A stretch of 64,000 nt of DNA from Acidobacteriota bacterium (GTDB lineage Bacteria; Acidobacteriota; Vicinamibacteria; Fen-336). A program made the position numbers and the translations under genes. The stretch lies in contig JAJDNS010000116.1 of NCBI GenBank assembly GCA_022340585.1, positions 1-64,000 on the forward strand. The letters run 5' to 3'. Under the pieces are notes generated by a model, which did no database searches, was not told the DNA's origin, and was given only the letters and a program-made list of their open reading frames with translations. Shown here piece by piece: positions 1 to 13,715 of this stretch. Positions within the stretch are counted from its first letter, which is position 1. Each line of letters begins with the position of its first letter.

Positions 1-1456
1 CGTACCGCTTCCTCAGGAAGTCCTCCTCCCCCGCCGTGGGAGGGCGTCGGATCTTCATGTAGTACGCACCCCCGAGCCCGTCGTCGAAGATGGACTCCTG
101 CCCCCCCTTGGTGTCGTGGGCCTCCACATCCACGCGGCAACTGTTGTAGACGATCTGGCGAATGCGGTCCCACCGGTGCTCGGCGTGGTTCCAGCGTCCC
201 GCCTCCACGTCGGCCTCGACCATGTTCCAGACGTGGAAGAGCGGCCGGGCGAGCTGGGGGTGGGTCAGGCCGAGGGCGGCCACGAGACGGTTGTCTCCCT
301 CGAGGACCGACAGCACGTCCTCGTCCGCGGCCATGAAGCCGTCCTCCGAGAGCCCCCCGGGACGCCCCAGGTTCGTGATCTCGGCGAGGGAGCGCCCCGT
401 GATGGTCACCGCGCGGGCCAGCTCCTCGGGACAGTGGAGCCCCGTCCGCGCCAGCGTGGGGAAGTCGTGGGCGTCGACATGTCGCTGTCGTTCCCGCCGC
501 TCGTCGTCCCGTGCTCCGGCGGGAACGACGGCCCACTTCCCCTCCCCCTCCCCCGTCACCGCCACCACCACCTCCGTCCCATCCCTCCGCGTGCTCGGCG
601 ACGCCACCTCCGGCTGCTCTTCGAGCGTCGTCGGATAGAGCGCCACCTCATCCACGACCCGCCTCTCGCGAATCGCGGCGATCTCGTTCCGGACTCTCCA
701 ATCCTCATCCTCCTCGAATCGGACGAGGGCCTCGTCGGCGGCCGGGCCGCCGATCCGTCCCAGGGCCCACACCGCCTGCCAGCGGACCGCCGGCTCGGGG
801 CCCTCGGCCGCCCCGGCGAGGGCCGGCACCGCGGAATCCCCCATCCGGGCCAGCGCCCCCCGCGCCGCCCGCTGCACCGCTCGGCTGTCGGCGAGTCTCT
901 CCACGAGATCCGGAGCCGCCTCCGCCGCGCCGATCTGCCCCAGGGCCTGGGCGCTCGCCACTCGCACCCACTCCGTCTCGTCCCCGAGGGCCTCGGTCAG
1001 GGGCCCCACCGCCGCGGCGGACCCGACCCGCCCCAGGGAGCGGGCGGCCACCGCCCGGACGCCCGGCTCCGGATCGCCCAGCGCTCCGATCAGGACGATC
1101 CGGCCATGCTCGGTGCCGTCGAACCTCAGGGCCGCGACCGCGCCTCGGCGGAGGCCGGCGTCGTCACTCCCGGCCGCGGCGCGGACCACGTCGAGGGCCG
1201 GCGCCGTCCCGATGCGAGCCAGGGCCTCGCAGGCCCGGCCGCGGACGTGACCGGGCTCCCGGGTCGCCGCGGTCAGGGCCCCGACTGCCGGCGGGCCGAT
1301 CTCAACGAGACGCTCCACCGCTGCGTCCCAGTGGCGCGTCGGGAGCTGGGAGATCAGCTCGTCGACCTCGGCCGACGGGGCACCGGTGGCCGGGGTCGCG
1401 GGGCCGGCGGCGAGCAGCAGCGCGGCGGTGAAGAAGAGGGGGAACAGGCGGGTCAC
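1..1456 (-). CDS. Secreted HEAT-repeat protein, 3' end outside window
   Basis: The minus-strand frame is open from a GTG at 1456 to the window edge, at least 485 codons, so the C-terminus is missing. GGAGG lies about six bases before the GTG. The product starts with a signal peptide (MTRLFPLFFTAALLLAAG). From about residue 30 to 260 it carries tandem HEAT/PBS-lyase-type repeats, each about 30 residues, with phrases such as ALGDPEPGVRAVAARSLGRV and ALGQIGAAEAAPDLVERLAD. The part after about residue 290 has no repeats and I do not recognise it. HEAT arrays are protein-binding scaffolds; the partner is unknown. The signal peptide places it in the envelope or outside. The 217 bases up to the next gene hold no clear promoter. 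Confidence 0.8.
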   Translation of the reverse strand, partial: MTRLFPLFFTAALLLAAGPATPATGAPSAEVDELISQLPTRHWDAAVERLVEIGPPAVGALTAATREPGHVRGRACEALARIGTAPALDVVRAAAGSDDAGLRRGAVAALRFDGTEHGRIVLIGALGDPEPGVRAVAARSLGRVGSAAAVGPLTEALGDETEWVRVASAQALGQIGAAEAAPDLVERLADSRAVQRAARGALARMGDSAVPALAGAAEGPEPAVRWQAVWALGRIGGPAADEALVRFEEDEDWRVRNEIAAIRERRVVDEVALYPTTLEEQPEVASPSTRRDGTEVVVAVTGEGEGKWAVVPAGARDDERRERQRHVDAHDFPTLARTGLHCPEELARAVTITGRSLAEITNLGRPGGLSEDGFMAADEDVLSVLEGDNRLVAALGLTHPQLARPLFHVWNMVEADVEAGRWNHAEHRWDRIRQIVYNSCRVDVEAHDTKGGQESIFDDGLGGAYYMKIRRPPTAGEEDFLRKRY

Positions 1457-1673
1457 GGTGCACCTCCGGGCTGGTGGGCCCCTGCGCCGGCGGGACGTTC
1501 ACTCAGCCATACGTCCGAGCGTCGATCTCTGTTCCCGCCCGGTGAACCTCCAAGGGCTTGGATTCCAGTGAGTTATCGCGGACCGCCACCGGGAGGGCTC
1601 TCGCCCACGGATACGCGTCACGCGCGTCCTTATTCCCTTCGTCGCCCGAGACGTGAAGGCCGGATGCCCGACG

Positions 1674-3290
1674 TCAGCCCTTCCGGCGACGACGGACCGT
1701 CTTCTCCGCCTCCTCGAGCCGCTCGCCGGCGAAGACCGACGTGAAGATGCGGTGCACGGCCTCGGTGTGGGACCGGTGGTCCCGCAGGAGGGCCGCGCCG
1801 GCGTCAAGGCTCTTCGTGTCCCGGTACCCGAGGCGCAGGCCGCACAGGCGAATCTCCTCCTCCGAGGCCGGGAGCGAGTGGACCTGGGCGTCGGCCACCA
1901 TCTGCAGCTTGTTCTCGACGTCGCGCAGGAACACGTACGCCTGAACCAGGTCCCGGTGCTCGTCGTCACCGAGCAGGCGGGCGTGGTGGAGGGCCTCGAG
2001 GGCGCCCAGGGTGTCGCGCACGCGCAGGGCAGGGCGATGTCGGCCGAAACGGAGCTGGAAGGCCTGGACCAGGAACTCGATCTCACGGATCCCGCCGGTC
2101 CCCAGCTTGACGTTGCGGTCGGTCTCGCCCTTCTTCGCCACCTCGCGGTCGGTTTCCTCCTTGAGGCGGGCCACCTCGGCCACGGCCGCGGCGTCGAAGG
2201 GCCGGTCGTAGAGGAAGGGACGCACGCGGCTCAGGAAGCGAAGGCCCAGGGGCCGATCCCCGGCAACGGGCCGGGCCCGCAGGAGGGCGAGACGCTCCCA
2301 GGTGCGCCCACGCGTGCGGTAGTACTCCTCGAAGCCTCGGAGTGACTGGGCCACCGCCCCCATCCGCCCCTCCGGGCGCAGGCGCAGGTCCACGCGGTAG
2401 ACCGTGCCCTCGGTCGTCGTCTCGGCCAGATAGGACGTGACGCGGCGGGCGAGCGCGCCGTAGTACTCGTCACGGGTCGGCGCCGAGGCTCGTCGAGACA
2501 TGCGCCCCCGGTCGCTCGCGTAGAGGTAGACGAGGTCGACGTCGGAGCTGAAGTTCAGCTCCCCCGCCCCCATCTTGCCCAGCGCGAGGACGGTGAAGCC
2601 CGAGCCCGCGGCTCGCTCCTCGGACGTCAGCGGCGGGAGACCGTGCTCCTCCCGCAAGGTCTCCTCGGCCAGCTCGTAGGCCTTCTGCACGAGCACCTCG
2701 GCGAGGACCGTGAGCGATCCGAGGGTCTCCTCGACCGTGCCCATCCGGAGCAGGTCGCGCACGCCGATGTGGAGGATCTCGCGGCGACGGACGATGCGGA
2801 GCCCATCCAGCCGGCGCTCGATCGAGGTGAGGGGGCCGAGGAACCGGTTCAGGTCGGCTTCGATGGCGGCGCGGCCCCGGGACCGCTCGAGGACCTGGGG
2901 GTCGGCCAGCCAGTGGAACCACGGGGGGCTGCGGATGAGGATCTGGGCCATGAAGGTGCTGGCCCCGAAGGCCCGGGCCAGGAGCTCCATGGCGTGGGGC
3001 CGCTCGGCCAGCTCGGAGACCAGCTGAAGCGGCGCCAACGTCGCGCGCATGAATCGCTCGAGGTGGCCCAGGGCCTGGTCGGGGTCGGCGGCGAGGGAGA
3101 GGGCGCGGAGCAGCTCGGGGAGCAGCTCCGCCAGCCGTTGGCGCAGCGTCGGGTCGGAGGCCAGCCGCTGCAGCTCCCGGTCGGCCTCCGCCGGGTCCTT
3201 GAAGTGGTAGGGAGCCAGAAGCGCCGACACCTCTCCCGGCTCGAGCTCGGGCGCGAGCAGGAGAGCGCGGACGTCGGCGTGGGCACCCAT
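1674..3290 (-). CDS. glnE: Half-length glutamine synthetase adenylyltransferase (N-terminal deadenylylase-type half only)
   Basis: 538 residues align with the N-terminal half of GlnE, which removes AMP from glutamine synthetase. The nucleotidyltransferase signature GKMGAGELNFSSDVDLVYLY is at about residues 238-257, followed by the helical region with GTGGIREIEFLVQAFQLR and LRDVENKLQMVADAQ. Full GlnE is usually about 900-1000 residues, with a second nucleotidyltransferase half that attaches AMP. Here the protein ends in a basic tail (KTVRRRRKG) and no second half follows in any frame before 1456. It lies 72 bases downstream of glnA on the same strand, which fits a role on GlnA. The family call is firm; activity as a lone deadenylylase is inference. 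Confidence 0.85.
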   Translation of the reverse strand: MGAHADVRALLLAPELEPGEVSALLAPYHFKDPAEADRELQRLASDPTLRQRLAELLPELLRALSLAADPDQALGHLERFMRATLAPLQLVSELAERPHAMELLARAFGASTFMAQILIRSPPWFHWLADPQVLERSRGRAAIEADLNRFLGPLTSIERRLDGLRIVRRREILHIGVRDLLRMGTVEETLGSLTVLAEVLVQKAYELAEETLREEHGLPPLTSEERAAGSGFTVLALGKMGAGELNFSSDVDLVYLYASDRGRMSRRASAPTRDEYYGALARRVTSYLAETTTEGTVYRVDLRLRPEGRMGAVAQSLRGFEEYYRTRGRTWERLALLRARPVAGDRPLGLRFLSRVRPFLYDRPFDAAAVAEVARLKEETDREVAKKGETDRNVKLGTGGIREIEFLVQAFQLRFGRHRPALRVRDTLGALEALHHARLLGDDEHRDLVQAYVFLRDVENKLQMVADAQVHSLPASEEEIRLCGLRLGYRDTKSLDAGAALLRDHRSHTEAVHRIFTSVFAGERLEEAEKTVRRRRKG

Positions 3291-3362
3291 GGTTCCAGAG
3301 GTGCGGCGACGGCCCCGTGTCCCTCCACGGGGCCGCCGCCGCTGGAGAACGCGACGGGTGTA

Positions 3363-4787
<1,425 letters not shown>

Positions 4788-4923
4788 GCGTTCTCCTTAC
4801 AGACGGTTTCGAAGTGGGGAATCTCCGGCGACCCTCCGGCTCCCCGGGTTGCTCAGGTCCTCCCGTCGGGCCCCGCAGGGCAGGTCGACGGAAGGGGTCG
4901 TTTGACGGTTCCTTGGTACGGCC

Positions 4924-4956
4924 CCGTCCCCGGGCCGCGACGCGGCCCGGGGACGG
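4924..4956. repeat. Long GC-rich inverted repeat between porin and glnA
   Basis: Arms 4924-4939 and 4941-4956 are perfectly complementary (CCGTCCCCGGGCCGCG with its complement), so the innermost bases must form the loop. It lies after the porin stop codon and before glnA, both on the minus strand. It lacks a T tract on either side, so it could be a transcript-stabilising or processing hairpin, or a non-canonical terminator separating the two genes. Confidence 0.6.
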
Positions 4957-4997
4957 CGTGAGACGCCCTGGGTTGAGGGCGGTGGGGATCACGGCCG

Positions 4998-5762
4998 TCA
5001 GAATGCAAAGGCCACTCCTCCCATGACGTAGAAGCCCAGCGGCTGCTCCGGGAGCACGGCTTTGTCCAGCGAGCCCGAGTAGCCAACGGATCCGCTCAGG
5101 CCGAAGGTGTCGTTCACCTGGTGAGAGACAGCGGCGGAGAGGTTGTAGTTGTAGAAGCCGCCCTTCTCGCCCCCATAGGCCTTGGCGAAGTCTTCTCCGG
5201 CCACGGCCATGAGGCCGCTGAGGTCGATCGACGTGCTCTCTCCGGCCGCGATGCTGTAGGTCAGGTCCAGGCTCGCGTAGAAGCTGTCGACGGCACCGAA
5301 GTCCCAGTAGAACGAGACCGACGGCGTGACGACGAAGTCCCTGCTCCACGACACGTAGAACTCCTGGGTGGACGCCGGGCTCTGGGGGAACTCGTAGGCG
5401 ATGAGGCCGATCTCGAATCCGGCCGGCAGCCCCGCGGAGACGGTCAGGTCGATCTCGCTGATGTTGTTCTTGGCCAGGGTGCCGTCGAAATCGCCGATGT
5501 CGTAGTTGCCCCAGACGTTGAAGCCGATCGGCACGCTGCCGGCGTTGAGGCTGCCGGAGTCGAGCGTGAACTGGGCGACGCCGCTGTCGTTGAAAACGAT
5601 CCCGCGCCAGATGTACGCATTCGAGAAGTCGAGGGAGAAGGACGACTCGGCGGCGTGTGAAGAGGCTCCCCCCACACCCACGACGACCAGCGTGGCCACC
5701 GTGACCCAGCGAATCAGCTTCGACGCCAGAAGAGGTCTGGACGACCTGTACTCACGTGTCAT
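4998..5762 (-). CDS. TorF-like putative outer-membrane porin
   Basis: 254 residues with a signal peptide (hydrophobic stretch WVTVATLVVVGVGGASSHA at about 19-37). The mature part has alternating beta-strand pattern and ends in aromatic FYVMGGVAFAF, typical of an outer-membrane barrel. The opening SFSLDFSNAYIWRGIVFNDS resembles the TorF/TIGR02001 putative porin family. Members often lie next to amt and glnK genes, as here (amt is 112 bases upstream on the same strand). A role in passing ammonium or other nitrogen compounds across the outer membrane is inference from the neighbourhood. Family assignment is from pattern recognition without a search. Confidence 0.75.
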   Translation of the reverse strand: MTREYRSSRPLLASKLIRWVTVATLVVVGVGGASSHAAESSFSLDFSNAYIWRGIVFNDSGVAQFTLDSGSLNAGSVPIGFNVWGNYDIGDFDGTLAKNNISEIDLTVSAGLPAGFEIGLIAYEFPQSPASTQEFYVSWSRDFVVTPSVSFYWDFGAVDSFYASLDLTYSIAAGESTSIDLSGLMAVAGEDFAKAYGGEKGGFYNYNLSAAVSHQVNDTFGLSGSVGYSGSLDKAVLPEQPLGFYVMGGVAFAF

Positions 5763-5874
5763 AATTCACTCACTCCAGTCGTATCTGATGGGACAACGGA
5801 GCGGCGCGCCGTGGCTGCGGCGCGCCGCCGGCTTCAACGGCGCGTCGTCACGCCACCTTCCTTCCTGGGCCGAC

Positions 5875-10312
<4,438 letters not shown>

Positions 10313-10656
10313 GACGCGATCCTCTCAGAGCAAGTGCCATACCGGTTCTGCGCGGCACTCCTGGATCTCGATTTATCGTGTGTTCATAGCCAGTTAGGCT
10401 CTGAAGGGCACACTCGACATCTCCATCTCGGAGACAACAGAAACGTCGGTGGCTTGAAAAAACTAAACACAAACGTCGGATTTGACAGATGCTCGAACAC
10501 GCCCCGTCGAGTGAGAGGGGCCGTCACACAGAGCCATTCGAGGCCGTGATGACTTCGAACGCGACAAATCTGTCTGAATCGCTACAAGCTCCGACATCCT
10601 GGTTGGTTCCTCCGAGGTGTCGTACGGAGGTTGGCCGGGTCCCGCCAGCCCGTGGC
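10313..10656. other. Divergent intergenic region, glnD / prenyltransferase
   Basis: This 344-base stretch has no credible gene and is visibly richer in A and T than its surroundings (for example GGCTTGAAAAAACTAAACAC near 10451). It should hold the glnD promoter on the minus strand and the prenyltransferase promoter on the plus strand. A TTGACA is present at about 10481 on the plus strand but no matching -10 follows. The two direct repeats listed separately are the clearest element. Confidence 0.6.
10436..10479. promoter_or_regulatory. Pair of direct repeats spaced 30 bases, upstream of glnD
   Basis: AACAGAAACGTCGG (10436-10449) and AACACAAACGTCGG (10466-10479) differ at one of 14 positions and are exactly 30 bases apart, about three helical turns. 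This is the arrangement expected of two binding sites for one regulator on the same DNA face. The regulator is unknown. Position upstream of glnD suggests nitrogen control but does not prove it. Confidence 0.4.
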
Positions 10657-11568
10657 ATGATGGGCCCCATGGTGGGCCTCAAGGCGTGGCTCGGCGTCGC
10701 CCGAGCCCCTTTCCTCCTCCTCCCCGTCACCCTGGTCGGGGCGGGGACTGCGGCCGCGGCCTGGGAGGGAACGCCCTTCGGATGGCTGCCCGCGCTCCTC
10801 GCCCTGGTGGGCCTGGTGGCGCTGCACATCGCGGTCAACGCCCTCAACGAAGCGAGCGACATGAAGACGGGCATCGACCTGCACACCCAACGCACGCCCT
10901 TCTCGGGTGGCAGCGGCACGCTGCCGGCCGGCGAGCTGTCGGTGCGCGCCACCCGCATCTTCGCCCTCAGCTGTGCCGCACTCGGGGGCGCCATCGGGGT
11001 GTACTTCGCCTTTCGGCTCGGCTGGGGGTTCGTGGCCCTCATGGCCCTGGGGGCAGCAGCGGTCCTCCTCTACTCCGACGTCTTCGCCCGCGCGGGCCTG
11101 GGAGAGCTCTTCGCCGGGCTCGGTCTCGGCGCCCTCCCGGTGTGGGGCGCGGCGTGGGTCCAGGGACCCGAGCCCGGCCCCGGCGCCCTCTGGGCCGGGA
11201 TTCCCGCCTTCTTCATGACGTTCAACCTTCTCTTCTTGAACGAGTTCCCGGACGAGGAAGCCGATCGCGGAGGGGGCCGACGCAACCTGGTGATCCTCCT
11301 CGGCCGGCGGGCCGCCGCCATCGTGTACGCCGGGGCCGCGGTGGCGGTCCCGGTGGCCATCGTCGTAGCGGTCACGCTCGGAGCGTTGCCCCTGGTGGCG
11401 CTGGCGGCGGTCGTTCCTTCTCTCCTTCTGGCGAAGCCGCTGACCTGGGCCTTCACCCGGCCCGAGGATCCGGTTCCGATCCCCGCCCTGGGGGCCAATG
11501 TCGTCTGGAACTTGAGCACCAACGCCGTCCTCGCTCTGGCCCTGGTTGCGGCAACCGTGCTCCGATAG
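10657..11568 (+). CDS. UbiA-family prenyltransferase (membrane)
   Basis: About 303 residues from the ATG at 10657, with roughly eight membrane helices. It has the two aspartate-rich motifs of the UbiA superfamily: NALNEASDMKTGID in the first third and NEFPDEEADRGGGRRNL in the second half. These bind the magnesium-diphosphate of a prenyl donor. The first motif and FSGGSGTLPAG resemble MenA-like enzymes acting on quinone precursors, but the acceptor cannot be told from sequence. The frame is open further upstream to 10489, but that part is polar and unlike the family, so I start at 10657; ATGs at 10660 and 10669 are alternatives. There is no strong ribosome-binding site. Confidence 0.75.
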   Translation: MMGPMVGLKAWLGVARAPFLLLPVTLVGAGTAAAAWEGTPFGWLPALLALVGLVALHIAVNALNEASDMKTGIDLHTQRTPFSGGSGTLPAGELSVRATRIFALSCAALGGAIGVYFAFRLGWGFVALMALGAAAVLLYSDVFARAGLGELFAGLGLGALPVWGAAWVQGPEPGPGALWAGIPAFFMTFNLLFLNEFPDEEADRGGGRRNLVILLGRRAAAIVYAGAAVAVPVAIVVAVTLGALPLVALAAVVPSLLLAKPLTWAFTRPEDPVPIPALGANVVWNLSTNAVLALALVAATVLR

Positions 11569-11776
11569 CCATCAACGCCTGGAGTCTCCGACCTGAGGAG
11601 TACCGGGCAGCCGCCGGAACCGACGCGACCCGCCGACCCTGTATCCTCCCACCCTCCAATGGTTTGGACACAATCAGCCAATAACTTGGATTGGAACTTT
11701 CGATCGCAATGGGCCGTCCTCTTCCTGTAGAGATCAACGGACGAACCGACGGGGGCTACCAGGAGGGTTTCAGGAC

Positions 11777-12103
11777 ATGCGGAAGGTTACTTTGATCGCG
11801 ATCGCGCTTCTGGCCGTCAGCACCTTCGCTCTGGCTGGCGAGGCGCAGGTTGCCAAGGGCAAGGTTCAGGCCGTCTCCAGCAACACCGTCACCGTCGAGG
11901 GAGACAATGGCGAAGTGTGGACCTTCGAGGTCAGCGACCAGACGAGGGTGGTTGCCGAAGGGGCGGCCCACAAGTCGGAGAAGCTCGCCGCGGTCGGACA
12001 GAAGACGACCATGGACGAGTTCGTGCGCGAGAACCAGTACGTGACGATCCAGTACTGGGAGGACGGCGGCACGCGCTACATCCAGAAGCTGCGCGTGCAC
12101 TAG
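11777..12103 (+). CDS. Small secreted beta-rich protein, paralogue A
   Basis: 108 residues with a clear signal peptide (MRKVTLIAIALLAVSTFALA). The mature part looks like a small beta-barrel: KGKVQAVSSNTVTVEGDNGEVW, then a V-rich segment, ending in IQKLRVH. It resembles DUF5666-like OB-fold periplasmic proteins, but I cannot assign a function. The next gene (12270-12599) encodes a clear paralogue aligned end to end. The gene has its own terminator at 12149-12183, so each copy is probably transcribed separately. GGAGG lies 14 bases before the ATG, a rather long spacing. Confidence 0.8.
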   Translation: MRKVTLIAIALLAVSTFALAGEAQVAKGKVQAVSSNTVTVEGDNGEVWTFEVSDQTRVVAEGAAHKSEKLAAVGQKTTMDEFVRENQYVTIQYWEDGGTRYIQKLRVH

Positions 12104-12148
12104 TCACCTCCCGTCACCCCGGCGCGATCCGGACGCCGGAGTCACCCG

Positions 12149-12183
12149 AAGCCCGCCCCCGACGGGGCGGGCTTCTCCTTTTT
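12149..12183 (+). terminator. Rho-independent terminator after paralogue A
   Basis: An eleven-base perfect stem (12149-12159 with 12164-12174; AAGCCCGCCCC and its complement) closes a four-base loop. It is followed by TCTCCTTTTTC. This is a strong intrinsic terminator placed 46 bases after the stop codon. Confidence 0.9.
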
Positions 12184-12269
12184 CGGGTATCTCCTCGATT
12201 TCCCTTGTCCAATGCTCTCGATTCGATCTAGGCTGGGCCCTGTTCCAAGACTCTCAAGGAGGATGACCG

Positions 12270-12599
12270 ATGGTGCGCAGACTCGTCTTTGTGGCCGTTG
12301 CCGTGCTCCTCGTGGCCACCTTCTCGCTCGCCGGCGAAACCGGGGAAGCCGAAGGAACTGTCAAGGTCGTGTCCAGCACCTCCGTCACGGTGACCGACGG
12401 TGACGGAGCTGATTGGGTGTTCGCGGCCGACGACGACACCGTGGTCGTGGCCAAGGGCGCTTCTCACAAGATGAAGGAGCTCGACGAGGCCGGCGAACCC
12501 GCGACGATCGACAAGTTCATGAAGGTCGATCAGAAGGTGACGGTCAAGTACTCGAAGGAGGACGGCAAGACCCTGGCAAAGGAGATCCGGGTCCACTAG
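12270..12599 (+). CDS. Small secreted beta-rich protein, paralogue B
   Basis: 109 residues with a signal peptide (MVRRLVFVAVAVLLVATFSLA). It aligns over its whole length with the protein at 11777-12103: GEAEGTVKVVSSTSVTVTDG matches the same strand pattern, then WVFAADDDTVVVAKGASHKMKEL, and both end in RVH. The pair arose by tandem duplication. GGAGGATGACCG precedes the ATG. The function is not known; a lysine-rich C-terminal half and export suggest a periplasmic or surface ligand-binding role, which is speculative. It ends with its own terminator. Confidence 0.8.
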   Translation: MVRRLVFVAVAVLLVATFSLAGETGEAEGTVKVVSSTSVTVTDGDGADWVFAADDDTVVVAKGASHKMKELDEAGEPATIDKFMKVDQKVTVKYSKEDGKTLAKEIRVH

Positions 12600-12619
12600 C
12601 CGGACCGACGATCAGCACA

Positions 12620-12656
12620 GGCCCGCTCGGCGAAGCTGAGCGGGCCCTTCTTCTTT
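12620..12656 (+). terminator. Rho-independent terminator after paralogue B
   Basis: A nine-base stem (GGCCCGCTC at 12620-12628 with GAGCGGGCC at 12638-12646) closes a nine-base loop and is followed by CTTCTTCTTT. It lies 21 bases after the stop of paralogue B and just before the convergent kinase gene. Confidence 0.85.
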
Positions 12657-12681
12657 GCGGAGCAGGCAGGGTCCCGCGCCC

Positions 12682-13509
12682 TCAGCCCACATCGAAGGGA
12701 AACACCGACAGCTCACCCCGGTCCCGGATCAGCTTCTCGAGTCTCGAGACGATCTTGTCCCGGCGCTCGAGCAGGTCCTTCACCGAGCCCTTGCCGAACA
12801 GCCAGGGCTTCACGTGCTCGTTGAGGCTCTGCTCGTCGAGCGCCTTCAGCGCCGCGAAGATCTGTCGGTCGGCCTGGATGATCTCGTCCAGGCCAGGCAT
12901 CTCATTCTGGATGAAGGCCCGGGAGTGGTCGATCAGGATGAGGTTCCAGTCCCCGTCGATGAGGATGTTCCCGGCATTGCGGTCGATGTTGGCGGAGAGG
13001 GCGTCGAAGATGAGCCGCCGACAGGCCTGACGTCCCCACTCCCGCGGCCGCGCGGGGACGGCCGACCCGGCCTCTCGCAGGAGCCGACAGTCGTTCACCC
13101 AGAGCTGCACGGAGGATCGATCGCCCTTGATGCGCCGCTCCACCGTGACCGGCACCATGTCGAGCCCCAGAAGGCGGTCGAGCTCATAGGCCGCGATCTC
13201 CGATTTGTAGCTTTCCCAGAAGCCCTGATACCGCTTCGGCGGCAGAATCTTCACGAGCGCGCACGCGGCCAGCCCTCCCGGCGCGAAGAACGCCCGATCC
13301 GGATTGGTGACGCCTTCGCCCACCTTCTCGATCCGATCGATGGGGGCGGTTCGAAGGTACTCCTCGAACTCCTCGTACCTCCCCACCCAGATCTTGGCGC
13401 CGGCTTCGGAAGCCACGGCCTCGCCCGCGGAGACGGCGACGGCCTGGGCGAGACACAGATCCGGTGCCGCGAGAACGAGGGTGGCGCCCAGAGTCAGAAG
13501 TCCACGCAT
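12682..13509 (-). CDS. Secreted Fam20C/PI4K-like kinase, copy 1
   Basis: 275 residues from the ATG at 13509 (GGAGGGGGA upstream), with a signal peptide (MRGLLTLGATLVLAAPDLCLA). The core matches the fold shared by Fam20C, PI4-kinase and HipA: candidate ATP lysine Lys87 (CALVKIL), helix-C glutamate Glu104 in KSEIAAYELDRLLGLDMVP, catalytic Asp176 with Asn181 in ANIDRNAGNILID, and metal-binding Asp194 in LILIDHSRAF. The SEIAAYELDRLLGL-VP block and the catalytic block read closely like animal Fam20C (EIAAFHLDRILDF-VPP). All key residues are present, so an active exported kinase is plausible; the substrate is unknown. Three more copies and two phosphatase genes lie downstream. Confidence 0.75.
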   Translation of the reverse strand: MRGLLTLGATLVLAAPDLCLAQAVAVSAGEAVASEAGAKIWVGRYEEFEEYLRTAPIDRIEKVGEGVTNPDRAFFAPGGLAACALVKILPPKRYQGFWESYKSEIAAYELDRLLGLDMVPVTVERRIKGDRSSVQLWVNDCRLLREAGSAVPARPREWGRQACRRLIFDALSANIDRNAGNILIDGDWNLILIDHSRAFIQNEMPGLDEIIQADRQIFAALKALDEQSLNEHVKPWLFGKGSVKDLLERRDKIVSRLEKLIRDRGELSVFPFDVG

Positions 13510-13542
13510 GGGATCCCCCTCCGGAGAGTGTGCGATTGGCCT

Positions 13543-13556
13543 GAGTGTACACCCTT
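13543..13556. promoter_or_regulatory. Shared palindromic motif GAGTGTACACCCTT, site 1
   Basis: The same 14 bases occur at 20381-20394, in the divergent spacer at the other end of the kinase/phosphatase block. The core GTGTACAC is a perfect palindrome. On the minus strand it reads TGTACACT, which could also be an extended -10 box for kinase copy 1, whose ATG is 34 bases away. It is either a common operator or a common promoter element. Confidence 0.45.
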
Positions 13557-13715
13557 CGTGGGCGATTCGAGTCCCCTGTCGACCGGGTCCCATCCGGGCC
13601 AGCGCGACCGGCCATCCCGCACGTGAGACGGCCCGTCGAGTGCGCTAGCCTTGGGTCTGGGGGTCATCGAGGGACGGCCGCCGGGCGACCCGGGAGAGGC
13701 AGTCGGGAGAACGAG

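Noticed and set aside
116-1744. Plus-strand open frame opposite the HEAT-repeat gene
   Set aside because: The minus strand gives regular HEAT repeats, a signal peptide and a ribosome-binding site; the plus frame is low-complexity.
10330-10343. GG-N10-GC pattern before glnD resembling a sigma-54 promoter
   Set aside because: The -24 part (CGGTAT) is poor and the start point would fall almost on the start codon.
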